Shown here in pieces: positions 1-11,556 of a stretch of DNA of 64,000 bases. The notes under the pieces are model-generated. The model made no database searches, was not told where the DNA came from, and was given only the letters and a program-made list of their open reading frames with translations. Every line of letters starts with the position of its first letter. Within the stretch, counting starts at the first letter, position 1. Made by a program: the position numbers and the translations under genes. Origin of the DNA: Helicostylum pulchrum (taxonomy: Eukaryota; Mucoromycota; Mucoromycetes; Mucorales; Mucoraceae); NCBI GenBank assembly GCA_025677825.1, contig JAIXMO010000070.1:62001-126000 (forward strand). The letters run 5' to 3'.

Positions 1-2432
1 ATTGATTTCCAGCATTTTTTTTTTAGGTGAACCTCTCTCTACTGCATGCATTACCGGGTCGCCCTTACCTTACCCACGTTTTTTAAATGACACGTTATTG
101 GTCAAGAAAAAACTATGTTAATCGTCCTACCATTATAATCTTTTTTTTTTTTTTTTTTTTTTTGGTAACAAGACTTGTTAGCAAATAAAATGCAGGGTCG
201 TAAAACTTATTTTTAATCCGAGAGAAATATTGTACTGTATTTATCGTTAAATGTTCAAGAACATTTTACTTATAAATCATTTACTTGTATGACTTTCTTT
301 CCCATCTTTTTTATCTGTAGATCAAATATCTAAAAAAAAAAACTTGTTTTTGGCACATGAAAATAATACGTTATGTAATGTATCTCTGCTTATCATTATT
401 ATTGCTTATATAAAAAGTTGTTCTGTTTTGAATAATAATCTTACAGCACAAAATAATTTTGGTGTGCTATTAAGTACCAAGTAATCTAAATATAAACATT
501 TATTAATGCAACAGGTTTTTTTTTTTATTGTAAAAGAACCAGCGGATCGTTATTTCCGAATAAACTGCCTTTCCTTTTTGTTAAATAAACTAATGTGGAA
601 CATACTAATGTTCTCGTGATGTACCTTGTTTTCTGTTCAGGTACCGGATGCATACATAAAATGGCATCTTTCACTCTACGATACAAAAAAAAAAAAAAAG
701 CCTAATATAACCGTGGTTTTGTCATATGGCATATTATCAAATTGGCTCAAATGACAAGTACTACAATGCTTTTTTTTTACGCAGCAACAAATAGACGTCA
801 TAGTGGGAAAAAAGCAGCCCACTTTAAGCATTATACAAATATGTATTCCATTCCTTTTATATATCTAGTTCTTCTAAAAGTGTAACCCGGTGCTGGATTA
901 GGATAATAGCCGCGGCAGATTTACCATTGAAACATCACTTACTGTCTTATCACGAGAACCTTTTTTTTTTTCGCTGTTGTTTTTCTCGGCATAGATTCAA
1001 GTACGGAATACACGGTTCTTATCTAGTTTAAATGTAAGCTATTTATGCAAAACTAAAGTTTATAGGTTGTGTTCTTTTTTTTAGCTCGAGTTAATACAAT
1101 AGAGAGTAACTTCCGTATACTTTTTTTTTCTGCTGCTCACTTCTCTCTCAGTGAGGGTACTCGATTGTTGCAATACAAAAACCGCGTTGAATGATGAATT
1201 CTCAAAGGGAAACATAAACGAACCAATTAAATAGCAACTAATTTTTTCTTTTATCAGATGCGCGTAATATTAGACTGTCATAATATTCAACTGTTTCCCT
1301 CAAAACTATTCCGGTAGTGTTACTAAGCTGTTACAAGTCGCGTGTCTCAACAAGTCCAAATTGCGCGTAGGATGAAAACAACCTCTTATGATTCGCTCAC
1401 CTTTAGATTGGCAAAAAAATTAATTTCGTAGTTTATTTTAAAATTGCTAACCTTCCCAAAGAAATTCGCATTTAGTTTTCTGTCAAAAAAAGATATATTT
1501 ATTTATTAATAAAAAAAAAAATCGCGTCAAAAAGATAATTAACTACTTCTACATTTAGTAGCCATGTTATGATTGTATACCGGAAAGGTGTAATAAACAA
1601 TGACACTTTTCTCTTATTTTGTCCATTTTTGCTAAGCGTAAAAACATTTAAAAAGCTTAGTTGGTGTACAACTACAACAAATAAAAATCTTGGTTTTATT
1701 CTGCAGTAGTAATGTCCTTTTACATACACGCTTTTTTATTCTGCATTTCTCGCTGATAAATTCGTTATATAATACAAACTCCTAACCTTAAAAAAAAAAA
1801 AGATTGTACTTTTGATAAGTACGTTACATTGCTCCCTTTTTTTAATAGTTATCTTCAGGGCATATATTAGCCTATCATTTCCCACACCTGTTACTTACTA
1901 CGGACCGGGTACTATAATTGCATTATTTCTATATTTTTTACGCGGTAACAACTAGTATATATACATCGAAGCCCCCAAAAAATAAACACCTTGAAGTGTA
2001 CAACAAATATTATTATAATTAAATTTAACTTTAATAATATTTACTGATCTTAAAGATCTCCGAAATTTTACTTTTTTCTAGATTTACAAAAGCTTAAAAA
2101 AAAAATATGTAGTACATAAGGAAGCCAGTAGTCAATTCGAACGGATGTATGCTCTATTTTGGCGTAGAATAATAATAATAATACAGAGGTCGTAAAAGTT
2201 ATCTAGATCTGATTACTACATTAGTGTCGTAGTCATAAATTGTAATAGTCACAAACTGATATAAAAAGAACAATGTTCGAATTAATAAACTCTATCTATC
2301 TTTTAACCTCTTAATTATACTTTTGGTTTTATCCTTTAACTCATATTAACAAAAGAGTTATAACCACCAGCATTTGAATTATTCCATTTATATTCTCGTG
2401 TAACCAACAAGAAAATAGTGCAAAAAAAGAAA
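1..2432. other. Gene-free AT-rich intergenic DNA
   Basis: No reading frame with coding character or plausible splice structure is visible on either strand. The stretch is AT-rich with many A and T homopolymers, for example T-runs near 141-163 and 961-970. Around 38-65 there is a short 'cgggtcgccctta' segment that recurs near 28128-28160, which suggests a decayed transposon end. Nothing else can be supported. Confidence 0.6.
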
Positions 2433-2506
2433 CGCTCCCGGGTGGGCTTGAACCACCAACCTCCTGATTAACAGTCAGACGCGCTAGCCAATTGCGCCAC
2501 GGAAGC
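2433..2506 (-). tRNA. tRNA-Asn (anticodon GTT)
   Basis: Read on the minus strand, the 74-nt sequence folds as a cloverleaf. A 7-bp acceptor stem (GCTTCCG with CGGGAGC, one G-T pair) is followed by a D-arm with GGCGCAATTGGCTAGCGC, an anticodon loop CTGTTAA carrying GTT, and a T-arm with GGTTCAAGCC (box B). The discriminator base is G and no intron is present. The 3' CCA is not encoded, as expected for a eukaryotic nuclear tRNA. A run of T on the sense strand follows shortly downstream (2421-2428), consistent with RNA polymerase III termination. The anticodon assigns it to asparagine. Confidence 0.95.
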
Positions 2507-2652
2507 TTCTGTTTTTCGAAAATTTGTAAAATTTATATAAGTTTAATTTGTAAAATTATCACGTGATATCCACGTGGACGTATTTTGATTGGGTTATACG
2601 TAGTTTTTGTAGCATTTTATTCTTTTTTGCAAAAATAAAATATTGAAAATAT

Positions 2653-2990
2653 GTGTGGAATCTGAGCTAAGAAATGGTAAAGATTCAAAATAAAATAAAA
2701 ACAAAAGATACAAGAAAATAATCAGTCGCAAAATAAGATAGAAGCTTATTTGATGTGAAAAAGGTGGAGGTTTATATAACTTTTTCATATCTGAGTTTAC
2801 AGATAAAATGAGTGCGTTTGTGCCACACTAAAGTGCCAGCCGTGATTATATAATCCAGTCTTTCCGAAAAGACCTGCAATTATGGAAACCCTCTAATCCT
2901 GTACCCAGACGTCAGTTATTACTGGACGATGTTGATAAGGCTTAGTTAAAATAAATATGTATTAGTCATAATGGTTAAAGTCGTGAGTTA
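2653..2990. repeat. Dispersed repeat A, copy 1
   Basis: This segment is clearly related to 23312-23663. Shared blocks in the same order include 'gtggaatc', 'gatacaag', 'cagtcgcaaaa', 'tctgagttt', 'gtttgtgccac', 'taaagtgc', 'ctggacgatg', 'ataaggcttagtta' and 'cataatgg'. The two copies differ by many substitutions and indels, so they are old. No long frame is present. The copy lies between the tRNA and the dead Harbinger transposase, so it could be part of that element, but the other copy has no transposase beside it. An unannotated RNA-derived (SINE-like) element is possible; I saw no clear box A/box B pair. Confidence 0.7.
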
Positions 2991-3033
2991 ATCAAGTATG
3001 TGTAAATATATATGAGAATATATATCTGTATAT

Positions 3034-4368
3034 GTGCTTGATCACATCAATATGCCTAAATTTCCCAACGCACTTTTAATAAAGTATCTCGAAACTAGGG
3101 TACTTATTAACTTGGCCTTTGACGATGATAGCAGCGATGAAGAAGAAAACAATCTCCTATTGTTGGCTGCTGCCCTAGAGCAAAGATATTTGGCTCCCAG
3201 GACATATGCTCGACCAAGGATAAACATTAATTTGAAAACAGATCTTCTTGTCGCTCTCAATAATAATAACCTGCAAAAAGAAATAAGAATGAGTATCCAA
3301 TCCTTTAATTTACTTTATAATATGCTTTCTACACATGCTGCATATAAAAGTCACCCAAATAGTAAATCAACCGATGTTCGAATTCAAATGATAGTCGCTT
3401 TAGAAAGATTCGGTAGTTGCGGTAATGATGCCTCTGTAGGCAACTTGGCAAAATCAGCCGGAATATGTGGTAAAAAAATAAATGTACTATACCAGAATCT
3501 TTAATTTTTCAACAAATTCTAACTATACGTTTTTTTTTTGCAATTATTAGAAGGATCTGTCGTAAATTTTACAAATAGGTTTATGTCCGCAGTTGCAGAT
3601 ATGTCACAACACAATGTTACATGGCCAAGCGACATAAAAAGTCCACAAATGAAAGAAGGGATTAAAAAATTGTACGGGTTTCCTTCCTGCGTTGGATTTG
3701 TTGGTGAGGCTTCGTTCCCTTTGGCGTTTACTCCACCTCGGAGCGTGAGGAATTTCTACAGCCGCACAGGAGTCTACGCCACTTCTTGTTTAATGGTATG
3801 CGATAATAAATGACGTATCATCATGGCGTTTCCAAACTCTGGTGCTATTAGCCCGTTAGAAGTTGACCCCGCAAGCCATTTCACGGACGAAGAAGAGTAC
3901 CTGTTGACGGGTTCTGCACATACCACATCTATCCATACTGTTCCCATGTTTGAGGAACGCGGAGGAGACAGTCCGCTATCAAAATAAGACAAGATTTTTA
4001 ACCGTCTGCATAACGCTGCAAGAGTACAGGTATATGATTGCATTATAATCTTGAAAGGTAGATTCCAAAGCCTGAAAGCGTTGCGATTACTTATCAGTAA
4101 TAGAAAAGCTGTTAGTCGTGTCGACAAGTGGATACAAACTTGTTGTATCCTACATAATTTTTTAATCGACAGTAATGAAGAAATAGACGAAAGCTGGACA
4201 ACATCGTCTACTACTGATGATGAGTCGTCCGTTCATAGTGTAGATTTTCTGCCATTATTACAAGGTAGAATGACCGTGAACGAAACTCGACCTTTACGTG
4301 ATGCAATAAATGGGTCCGAGAAAGAAGCGATATTGAAGCGTGTTCTTCGAGAATCTGATTGGATTTAA
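3034..4368 (+). pseudogene. PIF/Harbinger transposase relic (DDE_Tnp_4 family), inactivated
   Basis: The conceptual protein runs through an exon (from 3034), an intron beginning after the AGIC codons near 3470 and ending near 3550, and a long second part. Family landmarks are visible: 'GSVVNFTNR', 'GFPSCVGFV', 'LKGRFQSLK' and the terminal 'CCILHNFLI'. In-frame stops occur at about 3811 (TGA) and about 3985 (TAA), so no intact product is made. All three expected acidic positions look lost: the VDG-type first site reads VGEA (near 3700), the LADSAYP-type second site reads LTGSAH (near 3910), and the VEH-type third site reads VYD. PIF/Harbinger transposases cut and paste DNA with 3-bp target duplications; I could not find terminal inverted repeats here. 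The transposase identity is strong; the start is uncertain. Confidence 0.8.
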
Positions 4369-5553
4369 TAAAATTTATTTTTTACCTTTTTTTTTTCCTA
4401 ATTCAGAGTTTAACCCTTTTTTTTATATCTAGGATAATTATCCAGCAACTATATTTTGACAAAGTCTAAAGCAACAAATTTGATAGAATACAGAGAGAGG
4501 TATTTATATTATTTTATAACATTTATGTTTTTTATTAGTTTTGTTGCCATTGTATAAATGTTAACTATGTTAACTAAAAAGGATGTGCACTTGGGGAGCG
4601 TGCTTTTAATTTAGTATTTGTGATATTTAAATAATAAATATCAAAAAAGAAAAATAAAAAGAAAAATAACTAAAAGATTATCAGACTAAAAAAAGGTAAG
4701 TTGTTTTATTTAAGAAAATACGAGCCCTTTATATAGACCTTAGGAAATAATAATAAGATAAATTAAACATGACATGATTATAAGCTAAAAGAGAGTATAG
4801 ACAATACATAATCCTTTTATGGATGAACATACTGATTATAGAGTAATCACAACAACATATCTGATTATAGAAATGGTTGTTACTTGTATCATTGTATCAC
4901 TTAAGGATCCGAGTTAGCTGTTACATCATGCTTTATTCTATATATATTTATCAATCATTATAACGCAGTGGTAAAGGATCACAGTAATATGTAGATAATA
5001 TTATATCTGTATATAGTTTTATGTAAGTTGATAAGCGCGTATCTTACTTGTATAAAATATGTCTAAATTATATCACTCTAATATTACTTGGATACAACAG
5101 TATTGTTGTTTGATGTTTAAAAATAAACTAATTGAAAGTTTTGTCGAAGTATTACACTGATGATAGCAAAGCGTCACCCAAAGGATACATTATCTCATTG
5201 GCTCAAGTAATGTACTGTTTCTTTGTACCTTCGAAAGAATATCAGTACTTTAATAAACTTGGATCTATTATTTCATATACGAGGCGCGGTTCAATATTCT
5301 CTCTCTTTAAATTAAAAGAAATTTAAATGCAAGACATTCCAAAATTACATAGATTGTGACCAGAAGTTAGACACAATGAAAGCTTTCAAAAACTTCGCCA
5401 CAACTCAATAGACATCACCTGAGTATCACAAGAGTAGCGGTACCTCAACGTTATAAATGTAAAACCTGATAATTTTGTATAAAAAGGTATATTTTATTCG
5501 AAGTTTCTTTTTAACAAAAAGAATAAAAAATCTCAGCAAAAGAAATCTATAAT
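4369..5553. other. Intergenic DNA, no supported gene
   Basis: AT-rich DNA without a convincing frame. The part from about 4700 to 5110 has a TATA-like 'ctttatatagacctta' and runs from 'tgttacatcatg' (about 4919) to 'ggatacaacag' (about 5100), which superficially resembles a solo LTR. No partner copy or primer-binding site is visible in the window, so I do not call one. Confidence 0.4.
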
Positions 5554-5760
5554 ATGAGTACTGAATATCGTGATACTAAAAAAATAGAAAGCTTGCGTAA
5601 AAGATTGGATGAATTAGATGAACATAATGATTCACTCTTGATTTGTTGTTGTGGCGAATACTCTGGCGCATTTACACAAGACAGAGAAAAAGAAAAAAGA
5701 AAATTGGATCGAGAATTTCAACTTGAATTGGCTAAACCTCTTGAACCTATGAAGGCTTAA
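5554..5760 (+). CDS. Small hypothetical protein (68 aa), charged, with a Cys triplet
   Basis: A single-exon frame of 68 codons with an ATG in a good context. A TATA-like 'gtataaaaagg' lies about 75 bp upstream (near 5478). The protein is predicted to be soluble and mostly alpha-helical. Its first part is rich in R/K/E/D (SLRKRLDELDEHN), then there is a central LLICCCGEY segment, then a basic-acidic helix (DREKEKRKLDREFQLEL). I do not recognise the family. The triple cysteine could bind metal or be acylated, but that is speculation. The regular charge pattern and AT-rich but non-repetitive sequence argue for a real gene; a chance ORF cannot be excluded. Confidence 0.4.
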   Translation: MSTEYRDTKKIESLRKRLDELDEHNDSLLICCCGEYSGAFTQDREKEKRKLDREFQLELAKPLEPMKA

Positions 5761-6152
5761 CATTAATACACCCCCTTTTACATATAATATCTTTTAATAA
5801 AATTATAAATATAATAAGCAGCCAGAAGGAAAACTTTTATTTTATGATGTGTTACTAGAATATCTTAAAGAAATATTATTCCAAATACATCATGTGTTGT
5901 AACTATTTTATTACAAGTAATGATAGATTTATAGCAGCTACTGTAAAAAATAATCACTTGCATGGATTAATATACAACATGTAAATTATACCGACGAAGA
6001 ATTGCCGCAAAAACGACACCAATGGTGCATTAGTAACGAGGAGATGAAGCGCATAGTTCACTAGACTGATTATTAGTGATATATTTTATTATATGGAAGC
6101 AGAATAATGCACTAAATAGTATAGCATGATGTTTAGGCCTGTTATGTACAAA
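5761..6152. other. Intergenic, 3' flanks of the small ORF and the helicase gene
   Basis: Between the stop of the small ORF and the stop of the convergent helicase gene I see only AT-rich DNA. A short open stretch around 5980-6063 encodes about 30 codons ending in EEMKRIVH but has no supporting context. Confidence 0.4.
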
Positions 6153-9100
6153 TCAAAGGTTAAAACTATCATCAATGGGCTCTTCTTTCACTACTACTTT
6201 CAACCAATCATCCTTGCCACTATCTTCGTCACAAGGAAGTGATCTTTTAAGCCCCGTAGGAAAACTGCTAGATGAAGTTTGCCGCGCCGATGATGTATAT
6301 GTATAGGTAGGAACTACGGTTATTTTTGTTTTTGGGCTACTTGAAGATGAATAGGGTTGATAGAATGTGAATGTGGCGGTAGGAATATTTGTGGATGTTG
6401 TTTTGGGTGTGGGTTGTGAGCTGGTGCTTTTAGGTATCTTGGAATCTCGTAAGAAATAATCGTCTATAGGGATTTCCCGTTTAATTGTGTTGGCTAGCAT
6501 TTTACGTAACTCTTGGTTCCATACCGGAGATATCGTAGAATACAGATCTCTAGACATATTTTCTAAGAACGGCGACATGTTAACTGATTTAAGTTCGCCC
6601 CATTCGTTCACAAATCGAGGTGAGATACAATATAGAAGGACTGCATTGATAAAAAAAAAAATATTAGTGTAATGTACAAAAATAAAAAATTAGCTTTTTT
6701 TTTTCCCATCTTACATTTGGATCTAGTCATTGCTACATAAAGAATTCTCCTACGTAGATACAATGCGTTAGATTTTATATATATATATATATATAAAAGT
6801 TACTAAAACAGCTTTACTTTTCTTCATTATTGTCTCCTCCCGACGCAGGTATTATACCGTCAATGCATGACACAACAAAAACGCAGGGCCACTCAAGACC
6901 TAATTAAATATATTAGTATATAATGCACAATCAGGTAAATTGTTTGATTTAAGAACCTTTAGCAGCGTGAATTGTTGATAAAGTAACTTTCTAAAAACAA
7001 AATAAAAAATGTTTAAATAAATTTATAATTGTAATATGTACAATACATTACTGACCCCTCCCTTTTTTTCTGCTTGTTGTTTTGGATTTAAACAGTCATC
7101 ACAGTAGGCTAAAAACTTTTCAACGTCTTGATTAGTTTCTTTGGGAGCCTGAGATAGAGGAATCTCTATTTCTTCTCTATACATATAATATAGATAATAA
7201 GTATATATTTAAAAACGTAGAGAAAATAGTAATATATATATACTCTTTCACTGGTTTAAGTAAAGGATCATCTATGGGAACTACATTAGTGTAGTTAAGA
7301 TCTTCAGCACTCTCTTCTTCATTGCAATCATCCTGGTCATTAAATATATCTGATTTGCTTGTAGCCATATTTACTAGTTCACTTATATTCCTTAATCTTC
7401 CTAAATGATCTCTATAATAATGTTGCCTTAAATGTGTATAATAATTCGTATCGTCGTAAATTGATTTCAGTATATCTGATATTTCAGTCTAATAAAAATA
7501 TAAATTAATTTTGCACATCAAATGTTTTTTTTTTTTCGTTACTTTATTTTCAATCTTGTCTTGGAAGCTTTGACACAGATGCAGAAATTTAACTATTTCT
7601 TTACGATCTGCGAAAAAGGACCTCTTTTGACTGTTCAAGAATAAATTGATAGCTTCCGGTATTGACATTTGATGTGTCATACTCAAGCTTAGGATCATAT
7701 CAATTGTATCTTGCCGAATATTTCGTTTAGGGATATTAATGATCCTTTTGAAAGAGTTTACATCATATGGATCAAAGGCTAATCGAAGATAGGCTAACAT
7801 ATCCTTGATTTCCATTCTATTAAAGAATCTGTCCCCTCCTTTCTAATATACACATGTATTTATATAATTAACAATTAATTCTACGAATATATATCTATTA
7901 CACTTACAAGGTTGAAAGGTATTTGATGCTTTCTTAAGATACGCTCAAATTGATGGGTTATAAAATTAGCACGTATAAGAATAGCAATGTCTTTATACTG
8001 AATTAAACCCTTGGAATAATCAACGACTTTGCTTATTTCATAAGCTACATATTCGGCTTGTTTTTTTTCATCGGCGGTTTTGATTAAAGATATTGGAATT
8101 CCAACAGGATTATTTGTGTATAATGCCTTATTCATTCGTTCAGCATCTAATATGTTGTTGCTGTTTAAAAAATAGAATAAAGTAAAATAAAATAAAAAAT
8201 AAAACATAGTCTACCTTGCATAATGACATGACTAGCTGATTCAACTAGTTTAGCACTGCTACGGTAATTTTGCTCTAAACTAATAGTAAGTGTATTTTCG
8301 AAATCATCTTGCATTTCTTGAAATACTTTATTTTTAGCAGACCTCCAACCGTATATAGATTGATCAGGATCACCGACTACAGTAATTGATTTGTGAGCAG
8401 ATTGAGACATTATCAGTTTTAAAAGATTGTATTGTGCAGAGCTAGTGTCTTGAAACTAATAAAAAACGATTTAGTATAATGCTACTATAAAAAAGTACAT
8501 GTGTACATACTTCGTCTACCAAGACACAATCAACAGATTGTACTGAATTAACCTTATTATCAGATAGTAATTCAGTTGTTCTTAGTATAAGACCGCCGAA
8601 ATCCTAATTGTTTAAAGAGTTTGAATACTAGTGTTTATAAAGCAAAACAATACTACTATCTTACTATTAGATTTCTTCTTTTTAAAACTTCTTCATAAGC
8701 TTGATAAAATATGGAAACGGAGACTTTTAACGGTGAGATAGCACCACTGTATATATTTTGAAATCTAATATGATTTTCTCCTCGTTCTCTGGCCTTGTCT
8801 ATTTCAGATATAATGGTTCCTAATATATACTGTTAACTATCAAATGCACGCGCTGGTTTAAAAGATTTTTTTTATTTAATATACCAATTTTGATCTGTCT
8901 GTCTGCATATTTAGCGGGTAAATCTTCGTCCGCCAATAATTCTCTAATGATTTCTTTCCTGTTTTTGACGACTATTAGGGAAAGCGTTTTGTTTTTGTTT
9001 TATTATTTGTCTTACCGTTTCCTTTCTTCTAAAATTTTAAAATTAGGTTCCATACCGATTTCTCTAGCGTTAAGACGTAAAATGGAACAACAGATGCTGT

Positions 9101-9449
9101 GAAATGTGCCAATTTGTATTAAATGTGTCATTTGGGGTCCAATAACCGTCTTTAATCTTTCTTTTAATTCATTAGCGGCTTTCTTTGTGAAAGTGACGAC
9201 TATAATATCGAAAGGCGAAATTTTTTTCTCAAGAATTAGGTACGATACTCGATTAACTAGAACTGTACATATATATTTTTTGCTGTGTAAGTTGCAAAGT
9301 TCAAATATTTAAAAATGATAATAAAAACCTTTGGTCTTTCCAGATCCTGGACCTGCAACGATTTGTAGAGATTTGGCAGTAGATAATACGGCATCCCTTT
9401 GTACGCAATTAAGCGATCTTAAAGAATCGTGTAAATTTTTATTGTTCAT
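6153..9449 (-). CDS. UvrD/Rep-family superfamily 1 DNA helicase, Srs2-like
   Basis: ATP-driven 3'-5' helicase/translocase of the UvrD/Rep/Srs2 group; the yeast member strips Rad51 from ssDNA and restrains recombination. Multi-exon gene starting at ATG 9449 (MNNKNLHDSL). Motifs appear in order: Q-motif LNCVQRDAV, Walker A AGPGSGKT (near 9340), VVTFTKKAANE and IGTFHSICCSIL (near 9100-9215), DEFQDTS spliced across 8450-8510, VGDPDQSIYGWR (near 8370), LEQNYRSS (near 8265), KGGDRFFNRMEI (near 7820), STIHAAKGLEWP (6890-6990) and the arginine-finger motif YVAMTRSK (near 6735). A 57-nt intron (6900-6956) splits AAKG|LEWP; it has an atypical donor GTTCTT and a good TACTAAT branch site, and without removing it the frame seems to stop. 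The C-terminus is Ser/Thr-rich with two E-P/I-P-I-D-D-x-F motifs. Orthology to Srs2 rather than another UvrD-like fungal helicase is inferred. Confidence 0.88.
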
Positions 9450-9634
9450 TTTAAGAGAAAAAAAAAAAAAGAAGAAAGAAATCAAAACTGAAAAGATTAT
9501 AAAATGAGCTTCGCTGACGTAAGCATCCCCTTCGTTTTACTTATTTTACACCATTTGCGTTCAATTTTGGATGAGGATATGTAATAGAATCTAAATCCCA
9601 AAAATGGGAAACCATGTTTACTACGGCAATTGCA

Positions 9635-10139
9635 TTATTCGACATGGTTAACCTCTCGAGTAGATTCTCTCTTTTTATTATTGTATTTAGAAGCACCATA
9701 CTTCAGGCGCTCTTTGTCTGCCTTGGTAAAGGTTGAAGCGATCTTTTGCAGTGCGTGGTCCATAAAAGGCAAATAGAGCGACGATGTATCTGGCATATGT
9801 ACGGAAGGTGTCACTATTTGCTGTCTTGCATTTAGGAATTCCCGACTCAATTACTGTGATGTTGTCAAAATCTTTTTTCTTTTGTAGTCCAAATGTATAG
9901 ACGGTAGATCCTGTTAAGTGACAGTATTCTTTTGTTGAACAACGTCTTATTTGATGTTCATTAAGATTAAACCCAGCAGCAGCAGTGTATACCGATTTTC
10001 TTCCCGGGCCAAGGAAAGTCAGTATAAAAGAGTGTGCAGTCTCTTCTATAGAGAAGTCTTTGTCACGGTTAGATATTGTGAGGGAAAGATGAAAAGAGCT
10101 TTAAACAGTCTTTTTGATCGACTCTTCTGTACATAAGCC
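9635..10139 (-). pseudogene. Broken RuvC-type nuclease fragment, Fanzor/TnpB-like
   Basis: An open minus-strand frame runs from about 10100 to 9687 (about 137 codons) between stops. It contains LGPGRKSVYTAAAG, then CSTKEYCHLTGST, IPKCKT and LYQGRQRAPE. A +1-type shift near 9690-9720 restores a tail YGASKYNNKKRE to about 9635. This order, a GxDPGRKxxxTA-like RuvC-I motif, then an STKEYYxLTGS-like segment and a GRQRA...GxxKYNxKKR basic stretch, matches what I know of Fanzor (eukaryotic TnpB relative) proteins common in Mucorales. Upstream, an in-frame TAA (10101-10103) interrupts it. The position of the RuvC-I aspartate reads Gly. The rest of the RuvC domain and the zinc ribbon are not found. 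So it is a dead, truncated copy in the helicase-eIF6 intergenic region. Family assignment is from pattern memory and needs a profile search. Confidence 0.5.
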
Positions 10140-10680
10140 GTCCGATCTTACTAACAAAAAAAAACCGGACTTTCATCTTGTATTTTATTTTGACATGCTT
10201 TTTGTCAGTGGTTTGTTTTTTATATCAAATGTTTATATCTTTCATAAATAGCTCGCCTTGAAAGTATTTTGAAGAATGTAATGTGAATAGTTCATAGTAG
10301 ATTTATCAACACTTTCATTTTGCTCTCTTTTTTTTTTTGCTTGATGTTCTAAATTTGATTAAATAGCGTCAGAAAAAAAGAACATAGATGGACCAGGTGC
10401 TCTTTCAAAATTCCTTTTTGCACGCAGAAAAAGAAAAAACTTTTTTCAAGAAAAAAAGTAAGAGGAAGAAAGAAAATATAATTGATTTATTATTACATAT
10501 TTTGTACTAGCTGTATACACTGCAGAATTATTGATCTATTAATGTATTTATTTCAAAATATGTTTTAAAAAAAAAAGAAAGTTGTGTGTGAGTGTGTGAG
10601 AGCGAGTGTGCGTGTATAAAAAAATAAAAGGGAAAACTATTTGACAAAAATTAAACAAGAGATATTTTGCGATAAAATAT

Positions 10681-11556
10681 TTATGAGTAAGTATCAACCA
10701 AGGTATCTCTTAACTCATTGATGATAGCAGTAGGTTGAGCATCTTGTAATTTGAAGATACTTTCCATAACACTTAATTCGGTGGAAGTAGTATCCATACC
10801 AGCAAAAGCACACCAATCATTTACGACACAACCGGCACCGATAACATCGGAACCACGGTTAACTGTACCAGCAACCAAAGGAATTTGCAAAAGAGAAGAT
10901 AATTCATCTTGATCTTGAATAGAGGTACGAGGATGAACAAGACCACCTTGGTTACTTAAAGCACAGAAAGAACCAACTAAAACATTATCAGCAATTGTTT
11001 GACGGAAAACCTCAACTTGGAGAGTATCAGCAATAATTTCTTCAGTCTCACGATCAATATCGGGATGAACTAATGCAACATAATCGTTACAGGCAATGAC
11101 ATTACCCAAAGCAGACAAACGTTCCTCGACACGTTGAACAGCAACGGCATCAGGAAGAGAGTTACGTAAATGTTGAAGTTCTTGATCAGTTGTGGTGCTA
11201 GGTACAAGCAAACCGTTCTTGTTACCAACAGTTAAGCGACCAACAATACGGGTACCAGCAATAGAAGTGTGAACAACGGGGATAACATCACCCAACTCAC
11301 CTTCGAAGACACTAGTAGTATTCTGTGTGTAAGTTTTCTTTTTTCTCTTTTTTTCTCTTCTCTTTTTTTTTTCTTACCTGTAAAAGTTTTCGGATCCACC
11401 CAAAGCGACCAAACAGTAACTGTTGGTCAAACGGGAAAAGACACCGATCTCGTTACTATTTTCAAATTGAGCACCTTTTTTTTAAAAAAAATATAATATA
11501 TTAGACTAATGAAATAAGTACAACAACCCAAAACGAGATTACTTACGGACAGCCAT
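10681..11556 (-). CDS. TIF6: Eukaryotic translation initiation factor 6 (60S anti-association factor)
   Basis: eIF6/Tif6 binds the 60S ribosomal subunit, is needed for its nucleolar assembly and export, and blocks premature joining with 40S until released by Sdo1/Efl1. Three exons, 11556-11547, 11474-11378 and 11311-10681, join in frame to 245 residues, exactly the family's length. The start is fixed by the 10-nt first exon MAVR, followed by [20 protein letters not shown]. The repeated pentein fold is seen in blocks such as [62 protein letters not shown] and [17 protein letters not shown]. Both introns have GT...AG ends. The gene is transcribed away from the PKC gene. Identity is essentially certain. 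Confidence 0.97.

Noticed and set aside
4919..5105. Possible solo LTR starting TGTTA and ending ACAACA
   Set aside because: No second copy, target duplication or primer-binding site could be seen.
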